64,000 nucleotides of DNA from JAICMB01 sp963795935 (GTDB lineage: Bacteria; Acidobacteriota; Terriglobia; Bryobacterales; Bryobacteraceae), in the NCBI GenBank assembly GCA_963795935.1, contig CAWCJO010000020.1, positions 241,418 to 305,417 of the forward strand. Direction: 5' to 3'. Below, piece after piece: positions 39,718 to 48,401 of this stretch. The notes under the pieces are model-generated. The model worked only from the letters and a program-made list of their open reading frames with translations. It did not search any database and was not told the origin of the DNA. The position numbers and the translations under genes were made by a program. The first letter of the stretch is position 1; each line of letters begins with the position of its first letter.

Positions 39718-40248
39718 AGCGCCGGCTTGAATTAGGCCGTGCAAAGAAGGGCTTGGCCGCCGCCATCGGATGCGTTTGCCTCATACCGGCAGTTGCCGCT
39801 AAATGCGAGCAGCGCGTCGATATGAAGACCTATCGGTATGCTTCCCAGGACTTGGCGTGTCTACACAAGAGCGTCTGACGAGAGAGTGTCCGGATGCAAC
39901 AAAATCGGCGGACGTTGCACAGGCAATGGCGGCGGCTTTCCCTTGCCCGGCGTGGTGTTCATTTTTCTTTTCTCCGCTGAAAACGCACCCGGTCACCCGC
40001 GTTATCTCGGTGCGCGTGATCTTGTTGCGAAGACCCCAACAATGGGAAAGCCAGCCATATATGCCGTGAAACTTTCACCGAATGGCTCGCCAACCGGCGA
40101 AAGGGAATGCTTCGCCTCACGATCGTTATTGTTTGGAAAAGTGTGGGACGAGACCTACGGATTGCAAATCGGCTCAAAACTGTTTCGTGCTTCGGCGCAG
40201 CACAACAACGAATCATCAAAAATAGAGCATTACCGGGATGCCATGTAG
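39714..40248 (+). CDS. Putative exported immunity protein next to RHS toxin, one frameshift
   Basis: The ATG at 39714 overlaps the RHS stop by 4 bases (ATGA). It opens a signal peptide (KKGLAAAIGCVCLIPAVAAK) followed by CEQRVDMKTYRYASQDL. Near 39860 the sense passes to another frame: YTRASDERVSGCNKIGGRC, PGHPRYLGARDLVAKTPTM, FGKVWDETYGLQIGSKLFR, ending SSKIEHYRDAM. The total is 535 bases, 1 modulo 3. No family was recognised. An exported partner directly coupled to a toxin aimed at peptidoglycan fits an immunity protein acting in the periplasm. This is inference from position and signal peptide only. Confidence 0.55.
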
Positions 40249-40546
40249 GAATCCTTTCGTCTGTGTCCCTTCGAACGGGCACCGGCCCCTGAAGGATCGA
40301 TTCCCACTTTCAGATAGCTCGGCTTGGTTACTCCAGCGCGCTGCTTGGTCGCCCGGCACGTGCCGCTTGCGGTTCCATAGAAGCCGATAACCGAACGGTG
40401 GCGCAGGTGTGCGTTCGACACAGATGTGAACGTTCAAGTGCGCCAGGGGCGTGAGTTCGATACTCTAATTTGGTCCACTTTGATGTTTTAATTTGGCCCA
40501 CCTGGACAGCCCCGGATGGCAACATTTCGGGATGGACAGGAGGCGC
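40249..40546. other. Junction region with IS-end-like direct repeats
   Basis: No gene is supported. Two 15-base near-identical direct copies, TAATTTGGTCCACTT (40466-40480) and TAATTTGGCCCACCT (40489-40503), have a 23-base period. They resemble the multiple terminal repeats of an IS21-type end. No matching internal genes follow, since the IS3 element starts at 40547, so this is probably an IS remnant. Confidence 0.45.
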
Positions 40547-40610
40547 TGACCTGAACCCTGAAAACTCTACCAAAACAGGATACGATTTAAATGTTTTGGA
40601 AGGAGGCAAG

Positions 40611-40931
40611 GTGAAGAAGGCACGATTCACGGAAGAGCAGATCATCGGGGCGCTGCAGCAGATGGCGAGCGGGCGCACCGCGGCGGATATGGCGCGCGAG
40701 ATGGGGGTGAGCAAGCACACGATGTACGCTTGGAACCAGAAGTACGGGGGCATGAAGAGCGACGATGCCACGCGACTGAAGCATTTGGAAGAGAAAAACC
40801 GGCGGCTGAAGATGGCGGTCGCGGACCTGACGCTGGATCGCGAAGTACTGAAGGCGGTGGTCCAAAAAAACGGATGGAGCTCGCGAGCCGTCGCCAAGAC
40901 GTGGCGTTTGCGGTGGCGAAGTTTGCAGTAA
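40611..40931 (+). CDS. IS3 transposase OrfA
   Basis: The GTG start at 40611 has an excellent AAGGAGG six bases upstream. The protein begins KKARFTEEQIIGALQQMASG and has the helix-turn-helix TAADMAREMGVSKHTMYAW. A leucine-zipper-like region (LKHLEEKNRRLKMAVADLTL) follows. OrfA supplies DNA binding for the OrfAB fusion transposase. After the slippery site the zero frame continues only about 20 more codons. Confidence 0.9.
   Translation: MKKARFTEEQIIGALQQMASGRTAADMAREMGVSKHTMYAWNQKYGGMKSDDATRLKHLEEKNRRLKMAVADLTLDREVLKAVVQKNGWSSRAVAKTWRLRWRSLQ
40865..40871 (+). promoter_or_regulatory. Programmed -1 frameshift site (A AAA AAC)
   Basis: In the orfA frame the codons are CAA AAA AAC, giving the canonical X XXY YYZ heptamer A AAA AAC. 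A shift to -1 enters the orfB frame at CGG ATG GAG. This is how IS3-family elements make the OrfAB transposase. Confidence 0.8.
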
Positions 40932-41765
40932 GCCAGCGCAGAGCTTGCGAGTGATGCACATCGACAGAAGCAGTTGCCGCTACCAAGCGAGGCCGGAACG
41001 CGACCCGGAAATCAAACAACGAGTTGCCGAAATCGCCGAGGCGCATCCGCGCTATGGGTACCGGCGCGTGACCGTGCTGCTGAAGAAGGCGGGGCGGCGT
41101 GTGAACCATTCAGAAAGAGAAGGCCCTAATCTCGACGGGTGCAGCGCTGGACCAAGGAACTGCATGTGCAGGTCCGCCGCAAGCGGCGGAAACGCTTCCA
41201 GCACACGGAGCCCGTTAAGAAGGCGATGACGCACGCGGATCAACAATGGGCCATGGACTTTGTAAGCGATGCGGCGGCAAACGGCCAAACGCTGCGGGCG
41301 CTCACAGTCATTGATGTATACACGAGGGAGTGCTTGGCCATTGAAGTGGCGACGTCGCTGAGCAGCCGGCGTGTGGCGCGCGTATTGGAGCGGATTCTGG
41401 CAAGCGGGCGCAAGCCGCCCGAATCGCTGCGCGTGGACAATGGGCCGGAGTTCATCAGCGAATATCTGAAGAAATGGAGTGAGCAGAAGAAGATCGGCAT
41501 CCAGCATATCCAACCGGGGAAGCCGGCGCAGAACGGGCATATCGAGAGTTTTAACGGCAAGCTGCGGGACGAGTGTTTAAACATGAACTGGTTTATGAAC
41601 CTGGGCGACGCCCGGGAGAAGATCGAGAAATGGCGTATGCATTACAACTGGGAGCGCCCGCACAGCGCGCTGGGATATCTGACGCCGGCGGAATTTTCGC
41701 CGCCGATCCGGCCTGGCCTGCCTCCCCCCCCAGGCACGCCAGACCGGATCGGCAGAGTGGCCTGA
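40874..41765 (+). CDS. IS3 transposase OrfB (DDE), frameshifted
   Basis: Readable parts in order are MELASRRQDVAFAVAKFAVS, then in another frame MHIDRSSCRYQARPERDPEI and HPRYGYRRVTVLLKKAGRRV. From about 41139 a third frame holds the catalytic core: QQWAMDFVSDAAANGQTLRA (first Asp), ESLRVDNGPEFISEYLKKW (second Asp), GHIESFNGKLRDECLN (Glu) and HYNWERPHSALGYLTPAEF. Breaks lie near 40945 and 41110-41140. At the second break the usual KRVQRIYR-type stretch is missing, so a real deletion is likely. The element is probably inactive. Confidence 0.88.
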
Positions 41766-42071
41766 GAATGGGTTGATTTACTATTTATGAGTGGTAGAGA
41801 GAACGAGGGCAGGTCACGTGGAGGGCCGGACGATCTGTTAACCTGCGCTGTTGATGACGCTGTGGGGTTCCGTAACAATGGGGCTGGCGCGCTCCAACAG
41901 TTTTGTGTTCGTTATTGAGTATGACCGCGATGAACCCACGCTTGCACTGAGGCAGGTCACGAAGCCCAGAAGTGAACGGGCGTTGACGACGCCTGGGGTT
42001 GTCCGCGCCCAAAAGTGTGCGGTCGCAGGCGACGGAACATCCGCGACGGGCCGAGTGTTGCAAGCGGCGGA

Positions 42072-43478
42072 TTAGGCGATGATTTCTTTAATTGGGCCGT
42101 CGCCGTCTTCGACCAGGCGCATGGTCCGGCCGAATACGGGGAGAGTCATCTTTTTGTAGTCGAGACCCAGCTGGTTGAGGATCGTGGCGTGGAGATCGCT
42201 GTAGTAATGCTTGTTTTGCTCGGCGCGATATCCGACTTCATCCGTCGTACCGTGGCTCACGCCGCCCTTGATTCCGCCGCCGGCCAACCACGACGTATAG
42301 CCGCGCGGGTTGTGATCGCGTCCGGTGGTGTTCTGCGACCAGGGACTGCGGCCGAATTCGCTCGTCCATACGACCAACGTCGAATCCAGCATGCCGCGCT
42401 GTTTCAGGTCTTTGATCAAGCCCGCAATGGGCTTGTCCGTGGCGCGGCAGAGCGGCGCGTGTTCCTTCATGTCGCCGTGCGCGTCCCATTTGCCGTTGCC
42501 GCCGCCGGCGTGGCAAATCTGGATGAATCGAACGCCCTCTTCCGAGAGGCGGCGGGCGAGCAGGAGCTGGCGTCCAAAATCGTCCGTTTCCTTTTCGCCG
42601 ATGCCGTACAGATCCTGCACGCTCTTCGGTTCCTTGGAGAAATCGACGACAGCGGGGGCCGAGAGCTGCATCCGCGCCGCCAGTTCGTAAGCGCCGGCGC
42701 GCGCCGCGATATCGGTGTTAAAGGCGTAGTGCCGCCGGAACTCCTCGTTCATCGCCGTCAACGTCTGCATCTGGCGATCGCGCTCCGCGGGGCTGCTGCC
42801 CTTGGGCGGCTTGAGATTGGGAATGGGAGTGTCGCCGGGTTGAAAAGGCGTAGCCGCTACGGTGGCGCCAAGATAACCGCCGGTCAACTGAACCGGTGAA
42901 GAGGGCCGCCCGATGTTGACGAAGGTCGGGAGATTCTTATTGGCCCTGCCGAGGGCATAGGAGATCCAACTGCCGAGACAGGGATGATCGAACTGGCGGC
43001 CGCGGTGTCCGGTTTGCGTTTCGATCACCGCCGGAAAGTGGTTTCCTTCGTTGCACCACATGGAATGGACGAACGCGATGTCGTCCACCACGCCGCCGAT
43101 GTTCGGGAACCAGTCGGAGACGAGCTTGCCGCACTTCCCATAGCGCTCGAACGTTCGCAGAATGGGAATGACAGGGCGGCGCACCTCCGCCACGTTGTCT
43201 CCGAACGCGGTGGCGTCGATCAGCTTGCCGGCCCACTTGTTGTCCTTGGGGTCGAAGGTGTCGATGTGGCTCACGCCGCCGCACATATACAAAAAGATGA
43301 CCGATTTCGCCTTTACGGGCAGCGTGGGAGCGATCCGTACGTCGGGGATGCTGCCGTCCTCGGCCCACATCGTTCCAAGCGCGCCGCCCATGAAACATCC
43401 CATGAATCCAGCGGCCGACTTAAACAAATCGCGGCGGCCGATTCGCCCGCACGGAAAGATATTGCTCAGATCGCTCAT
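42072..43478 (-). CDS. DUF1501 protein, Tat-exported
   Basis: This 468-residue protein begins with a twin-arginine signal (IGRRDLFKSAAGFMGCFMG), so it is exported folded. The body has the sulfatase-like DUF1501 signatures: KSVIFLYMCGGVSHIDTFDP, HSMWCNEGNHFPA, RRLSEEGVRFIQICHAGG, VVWTSEFGRSPW and GRDHNPRGYTSWLAGGGIKG. It starts 3 bases after the upstream DUF1549/DUF1553 stop. This pair is common in Planctomycetes and Acidobacteria and is thought to work together in the periplasm. The chemistry is unproven, with polysaccharide-sulfate or similar targets suggested. Confidence 0.93.
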   Translation of the reverse strand: MSDLSNIFPCGRIGRRDLFKSAAGFMGCFMGGALGTMWAEDGSIPDVRIAPTLPVKAKSVIFLYMCGGVSHIDTFDPKDNKWAGKLIDATAFGDNVAEVRRPVIPILRTFERYGKCGKLVSDWFPNIGGVVDDIAFVHSMWCNEGNHFPAVIETQTGHRGRQFDHPCLGSWISYALGRANKNLPTFVNIGRPSSPVQLTGGYLGATVAATPFQPGDTPIPNLKPPKGSSPAERDRQMQTLTAMNEEFRRHYAFNTDIAARAGAYELAARMQLSAPAVVDFSKEPKSVQDLYGIGEKETDDFGRQLLLARRLSEEGVRFIQICHAGGGNGKWDAHGDMKEHAPLCRATDKPIAGLIKDLKQRGMLDSTLVVWTSEFGRSPWSQNTTGRDHNPRGYTSWLAGGGIKGGVSHGTTDEVGYRAEQNKHYYSDLHATILNQLGLDYKKMTLPVFGRTMRLVEDGDGPIKEIIA

Positions 43479-43481
43479 TTC

Positions 43482-45673
43482 TTACCTCACAAACAGGAAC
43501 TCATCCAAATTAAACAGCAGCCAGGCCAGGTTCTTCATTTTCTCGGGATCGTTTTTCAGGTAACTGAGCGCCAGATCCTCTTCCGACGGCCCGGGAGGAC
43601 GGTCCAGCGTGATGCGGTAGGCGAGGTTGACCGCGGTCTTCAGGTCTCCACCCGATTCCTTCATGACGCGCTCGGCGAGCTTCGCGGAAGCTTTGTCGAC
43701 TTCCTCTCCGTTCATCATGAAGAGCGCCTGCGGGGCGGTGACGGTTTGGGTTCGCATGGGGCAAGGCGCGCGTCCATCGTCTACGTCGAAGGCCTGCAGG
43801 AAAACCGGAGTGACATCGGAGCTGGGCGAGAAGCCGCGCGCCATATAGGCCGCCCGCCGATTGGTATTCTGCGGGGTTTGCGGACCACCCCGGCCGCCGC
43901 GCCGCGGGGGACCGCCGCCGACGCTGAAGGAAGCGCCGCCGACGCTGGTGTCGAGCGTTCCGGCGGCCGCCAGAATGGAATCCCACAGCGGCTCCGCCTC
44001 CAGCCTCTCCAGACGGAAGCGCCACAGATAGAAGTTCTGCGGATCGATCTTGTTGTTCGCCGTCATCAACTGGGGATCTTCTTCCGACGACATTTTGTAA
44101 GCGTCGGAGGTGACCATGAGCCGTTGCATGGCCTTCATGTCGAAGCCGCGCGCGACAAACTCCGCGGCAAGCCAGTCCAACAGTTGCGGATTCGCGGGGC
44201 GCCGCCCAGTGTTCCGAAATCGCTCGAAAGCTTCTGGAGGCCTTCCCCAAAATGCCATTGCCAGAGGCGGTTGACCGCGACGCGCGCGAACATGGGGTTC
44301 TCGGGCGCGGTAAGCCACTTTGCGAAGGCATCGATGGAGCCGTCGCGCATATCGACCTTGGCGGGCATGAACGGCCAACCCGGTTTCACGGGCTTATCTT
44401 TTTCAGGCCGGTCGGGGTCGCCGCTGGTCAGAATATAGCTGGGGTCTTCGGCGAGTTTTGGGTTCACCTCGACGGTCCAAAAGGCAGGCAGTCCGCCGCC
44501 GCCGCGTCCGAAACCTCTTCCACCGCCAGCCTTCTGGAGCTCGCCTTGAAGCTCCTTGTACTTCGCCTTTTCGGCCTCCGGCATGATCTCCTGGATCTTG
44601 TCGGCGTCAATGCGGAGGACCGGAAAATAGTCGTCCGCAATCTTCATTTCCGCCGGGGTGCGCTCACTCTCCGGCTTCAGAATTACCGCCTTCACATCCG
44701 GCGGCAGCATGGCCACACGGGCGTCGTACAACTTCGTCTTATAAGGCCCGATCAGAGCGTTCAAGGCGGCCTCGATGGGCTCTCTCTTTTTGGCAAGCTC
44801 GTCGTTAGTTTTTGCGGAAGCGAGGATCTGCTCCGGCGTCGCCAGGGTGACCTTCTTCACCTCGAGCGGATCGAACATTGCCTTCATGGAGTAGAAATCG
44901 CGCTGCTTGATGGGGTCGTACATGTGGTCGTGGCACTTGGCGCAGCCCACTGTCAAACCCATGAACGCGGTGGAAACCGTCTCGACGGCCGTGATCGGCA
45001 TCTCGTGGGCTTCGCGGCCGTCGCGAATGACGTCGCCGCGCGCCAAAAATCCCAGCGCGAACATATCTTCGGGCCGCGGCTCGAGTCTCTGCCGGACGCC
45101 GGTGGACGTGATGACGGTGTGATCGTTGGTGCGATAGCCGGTCAGCATGGCGCGCACGAACTGGTCGTACGGCATATTGCTGTTGAGGGCATAGATGACC
45201 CAATCGCGCCAATAGTGGATGCCCGGGGCGGCCAACATGCGCTCGTCCTGATCGGCGTAGCGCAAAACGTCGAGCCAATGGCGCGCGTACCGGACGCCGT
45301 GTTGATCGCTGGCCAGCAGCTTGTCCACGACCTTGTCATAGGCATCGGGAGATTGGTCGGAGAGAAACGCATCCTGCTCGGTAGGGGTCGGCGGGATGCC
45401 GATAAGGTCGAGATACACGCGGCGCAGCAACGCCTGTTTATCCGCGGGCGGGGCGGGGCGCAGTCCTTTGGCCTTGTACTGCGCGGCCAGAAAGGCGTCA
45501 ATCGGGTTCTGCGAGTGGGTCGCGGCGGCGGGAACGGCGGGCCGGACAACCGGCTTGAGGACCCACAAATCGGCGCTTTTCTTCGGCGCCGGATTGGGCG
45601 CTGAAAAAACCGCGAAGCAAACGAAGCCAAATAGCGGCAGCCCGAGCGCGAGCCGGCGCGTACGCGAAGACAC
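43482..45673 (-). CDS. DUF1549/DUF1553 (PSD-type) protein, one frameshift
   Basis: I place the start at GTG 45673 (SSRTRRLALGLPLFGFVCF, a signal peptide). It has AGGAGG eight bases upstream and lies beyond the transcription start expected from the promoter at 45713-45741; the longer reading to 45706 begins at that transcription start. DUF1549 (about 55-260) has NPIDAFLAAQYKAKGL, DLIGIPPTPTEQDAFL and the haem-like CAKCHDHMYDPI. DUF1553 follows (FARVAVNRLWQWHFGEGL, then DWLAAEFVARGFDMKAMQRL). Near 44205 the frame changes after SSDFGTLGG. The length is 2 modulo 3, the exception among single-shift genes here. It forms an operon with the DUF1501 gene. Confidence 0.88.
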
Positions 45674-45712
45674 CAGCGGACCTCCTGAGACCTTAAAAGT
45701 CCTCAAGATTCA

Positions 45713-45741
45713 AGCGTATCCCACCCCACGGGGGCAGTCAA
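45713..45741 (-). promoter_or_regulatory. Promoter of the DUF1549-DUF1501 operon
   Basis: Read on the minus strand: -35 TTGACT (45741-45736), 17-base spacer, -10 TACGCT (45718-45713). The predicted start point, near 45705, fits the GTG start at 45673 and its AGGAGG. Confidence 0.6.
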
Positions 45742-45750
45742 CGCTTTGCC

Positions 45751-45767
45751 TGTCAATAAGTTGTCAA
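45751..45767. promoter_or_regulatory. TGTCA direct repeat, Pho-box-like
   Basis: On the plus strand TGTCAATAAGTTGTCAA holds two TGTCAA copies 11 bases apart, immediately upstream of the -35 of the DUF1549 promoter. The spacing equals that of PhoB-type direct repeats (CTGTCA-type halves), bound by OmpR/PhoB-class regulators. The same spacing recurs at 53335-53351. Read on the other strand the halves are TTGACA, so overlapping -35 elements are the alternative. Confidence 0.4.
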
Positions 45768-45860
45768 AAGCCGGGCCGGGCCGGCGAGCGATGGGGGGCG
45801 TGCCCGGGAGTCCTGGCGGGGGGCGATGAGGAGTTACGGGCCTGGTTTAAACACCGGCTT

Positions 45861-45910
45861 CCTTACGGTCGCGGCTTGGTTACGCCGGCGTCCTTACGGT
45901 CGCGGCTCGG
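45861..45910. repeat. 31-base tandem repeat, two partial copies
   Basis: CCTTACGGTCGCGGCT occurs at 45861 and again at 45892 (period 31), the second followed by CGGTAATAC. It lies in the gap between the response-regulator 3' end and the DUF1549 promoter. It might act as an intergenic repeat, but no function is evident. Confidence 0.6.
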
Positions 45911-45924
45911 TAATACCCGATCTC

Positions 45925-46659
45925 TCAGCCGTTGAAGCGGTAGCCGATGCGGTGAACGGTCTGTATATAGGCGGGACTGGAGGGGGTGTCTTCCACCTTC
46001 TGGCGCACATTGAGAATGTGGGTGTCGACGGTGCGGGTGTGCAGATCGCCGCCATAGCCCCACACGCGCGCCAGCATTTCCGTCCGGCTGATTACGCGGC
46101 CTCGATTCTCAATCAGATAGCGCAGCAGATCGAATTCGCGGGGCGAGAGCTCGATGGCCACGCCGCGCTTGGTGGCGGTGAAATTTCCGAAATTCAAGCA
46201 GACGTCGCCGAACGCGTAAGTACTGAAAGGCTTCCTGTCGGCTCGCCGCAGCGTCGCTTCCGTACGCGCCAGCAACTCGGAAACGCTGAACGGCTTGGTC
46301 ATGTAGTCGTCGGCGCCGATCTTCAAGCCGGTTATTTTATCCTGCTCCAGATTCCGCGCCGTCAGCATGATGATGGGCATGTCCAGACGCCGTTCCCGCA
46401 ACTGCCGGCAAACGCTGAGGCCATCGAGCTTGGGAAGCATGATGTCGAGCAGGATCAGATCGGGGCGCGTCCGCAGAGCGGTTTCGACCGCCGCCTCGCC
46501 GTCCTCGGCGACAACGACTTCGTATCCCTCGTAGGTCAGATTGTCGTGCAGGAGCCGCACCATTGCGGCTTCGTCTTCGACGACCAGGATCACTTTCCGG
46601 GAGGATCCCGGGGCGGGCGTTTTGCTCTCGGCGGGAATAGACATGGGATCCGCTTTCAC
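45925..46659 (-). CDS. OmpR/PhoB-family response regulator
   Basis: This 244-residue regulator has a receiver domain (residues about 22-135) with acidic pair in LVVEDEAAM, phospho-acceptor Asp72 in LILLDIMLPKLDG, Thr in IIMLTARN and Lys in MTKPFS. The C-terminal winged helix is about 150-240 (IELSPREFDLLRYLIENRGR, then VDTHILNVRQKVE, GYRF). Its start overlaps the histidine kinase stop by 4 bases, so kinase and regulator are coupled. The TGTCA direct repeats nearby (45751-45767) are the kind of site this family binds. Confidence 0.95.
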   Translation of the reverse strand: MKADPMSIPAESKTPAPGSSRKVILVVEDEAAMVRLLHDNLTYEGYEVVVAEDGEAAVETALRTRPDLILLDIMLPKLDGLSVCRQLRERRLDMPIIMLTARNLEQDKITGLKIGADDYMTKPFSVSELLARTEATLRRADRKPFSTYAFGDVCLNFGNFTATKRGVAIELSPREFDLLRYLIENRGRVISRTEMLARVWGYGGDLHTRTVDTHILNVRQKVEDTPSSPAYIQTVHRIGYRFNG

Positions 46660-48311
46660 TGCGGCAGAGGCAAGAGCATTGCGAAACAGCTCCCCCGGCC
46701 GGGCGCACTGGTGACGGTGACATCGCCGCCGTGGGCGTTTGCGAAATGCTTGACCAGCGCCAATCCCAGGCCGGCGCCGGGCGTCAGCGCGGCGGTGTGG
46801 CCGGCGCGATAAAAGCGGTCGAAAATCCGCTCCTGCTCCCGTTTGGGGACGCCGAATCCTCGATCGCTGACCGACACTTCCAAGTGCCCATTGGTTCGCG
46901 CGGCCGTCACCAGGATACTGCGGCCTTCGCCGGAGTACTTGACGGCATTGCTCAGCAGGTTGAGCAGAGCTTGCGAAAAAGCTTGCGGATCCAACCGCGC
47001 CCGCGGGAGCGCGGCTTCGATGCGGCGGTCGACGGTAAAAGATCGGCGTTCGAGCTCGGGTGAAAAATGAGCCAGCGTTTCCTCGATCAGATCGCCGACG
47101 TCCACGCTCTCCGGCTGGTAGCGCTTGAGGCCGACTTCAATTTTAGAGACGTCCAGAATGGCGTCGATCATGCCCGAAAGCCGTTCTATTTCCGCTTCGA
47201 TAATGCGGAAGTACTCCTCCCGTTGCGAGGGCGCGCCGAGGCGGTTCAGATGCAGCGTTTCGACGAAGCCGCTGATGAGCGATAACGGAGTTTTCAGCTC
47301 ATGGGAAACGCTGGCGACGAACTCCGTCTTGGCGTGGGAGAGCTGCATCTCGCGCGCCGTGGTGAGGCCCAAAGAGAGGATGGCGGCCAACAGCACGGCC
47401 GCGATCAGGAGCACGATGCCGATGTTGCGAGCGAAATCGGTGCGATCGGAGCGGGCCAGCGCGCCGGTGGGGAAACCCGCGCGCATGGTCCAGCCGGGGA
47501 GGATTCCCGTTTGCCCCTGAATTAAAGTTTCCCGAACGGGGAAAGAATTCGCGACGCCCGGCGCCGAGACGCTCAGTCGAACGCCTTTTTCATCGAAGAC
47601 GGCGCCGGCGGCGCGATCGCCCGGGATTTGGCCGTAGGTGGTGGCAAGCCGGCCCAGATGTTTTTGCAGCAGCTTGGGGAAAAATTGTTTCGCGAGCACG
47701 CCGCTGGGTATTCCGATTCCGTAGTAGCCGATTTTTCCGGCGTGATGCGGCTGTTTCGGCTCCACGGCGTCGTCGTCAACCAGGTGAACGAACATCTGTT
47801 GGCGCTCCCCGTCCAGATCGATCAAGGCGCGGTATCCGTGAGCGGTGGTCTCTTTCAACGACTCCACGAAATGGCGAATCTCCGGCTCGGCAGGGTCGGA
47901 GCGGCTGAGGTTCATGTGCCACTGCTCGCGGTCGGGACGGAAGATGAAAATTTCCGGCTGGGAACCCGGGCGCAGCCGGTAACCGAAAAAGACGCTGACG
48001 TAAGGGCAAATCCGCCGCGTCGTCTCCGCCACATTTTGCATGTGAACGAGATCCCCGCGCCGCAGCCATTCATGAATTTCGGGACCGAGCAGCGCGCGCC
48101 GATACCACGACGAGATCTCGTTTTCCGCTTCGACGCGCGCTCCCGTAACCGCTTGCTGGAGATTCGCGAACAGCGCCTGATGCATCCGCTCCTGCACCTG
48201 CGACAGGGAGCGGTACTGCAGGTAGACCAACGCGCCGGCAGGCAGAAACGACACCGCGAGGAGAAACGCCAACACGGCCCGCGAATGCTGGAATTTCGTC
48301 AATGCAACCAC
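46656..48311 (-). CDS. Membrane sensor histidine kinase
   Basis: This is a 551-residue kinase. An N-terminal transmembrane helix (AVLAFLLAVSFLPAGALVYL) and a second one near residue 300 (NIGIVLLIAAVLLAAILSL) bracket an extracytoplasmic sensor domain of about 260 residues with no recognised ligand fold. Then come the dimerisation/phosphoacceptor helix with His337 in SVSHELKTPLSLISGF, and an ATPase domain with NLLSNAVKYS (N box), DRGFGVP (G1) and GAGLGLALVKHF (G2). No HAMP domain is evident. It is the partner of the regulator encoded next. Confidence 0.94.
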   Translation of the reverse strand: MVALTKFQHSRAVLAFLLAVSFLPAGALVYLQYRSLSQVQERMHQALFANLQQAVTGARVEAENEISSWYRRALLGPEIHEWLRRGDLVHMQNVAETTRRICPYVSVFFGYRLRPGSQPEIFIFRPDREQWHMNLSRSDPAEPEIRHFVESLKETTAHGYRALIDLDGERQQMFVHLVDDDAVEPKQPHHAGKIGYYGIGIPSGVLAKQFFPKLLQKHLGRLATTYGQIPGDRAAGAVFDEKGVRLSVSAPGVANSFPVRETLIQGQTGILPGWTMRAGFPTGALARSDRTDFARNIGIVLLIAAVLLAAILSLGLTTAREMQLSHAKTEFVASVSHELKTPLSLISGFVETLHLNRLGAPSQREEYFRIIEAEIERLSGMIDAILDVSKIEVGLKRYQPESVDVGDLIEETLAHFSPELERRSFTVDRRIEAALPRARLDPQAFSQALLNLLSNAVKYSGEGRSILVTAARTNGHLEVSVSDRGFGVPKREQERIFDRFYRAGHTAALTPGAGLGLALVKHFANAHGGDVTVTSAPGRGSCFAMLLPLPQ

Positions 48312-48401
48312 AATTGCCCTGAAGGGGCTCGCCCCGCAGGCCCGCTTCGAAAATAGTATGGCACGCCGGGCATCGGCATCAACGCTGGCCGGGGCGCCGC
48401 T

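Larger units (their letters stand above)
40547..41816 (+). mobile_element. IS3-family (IS407-like) insertion sequence, damaged
   Basis: This 1270-bp element has imperfect inverted ends: left TGACCTGAACCCTGAAAACT and, read inward from the right, TGACCTGCCCTCGTTCT. Both then run into CTCTACCA. The TGACCTG tip is typical of the IS407 group. It carries orfA, a -1 slippery site and orfB. No clear target duplication is seen (GCGC versus CGTG), and orfB has frame breaks, so it is probably old or rearranged. Confidence 0.85.

Noticed and set aside
40230..40437. Minus-strand frames near the putative immunity gene
   Set aside because: Both are short, Arg/Ser-rich and partly antisense to the immunity gene, with no start signal or family resemblance.
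40543..41820. Target-site duplication for the IS3 element
   Set aside because: The four bases on each side (GCGC and CGTG) do not match, so I do not claim one.
41851..42075. 74-codon frame between the IS3 element and the DUF1501 gene
   Set aside because: No recognisable family, no good ribosome site, and it overlaps the DUF1501 stop. The region is probably non-coding.
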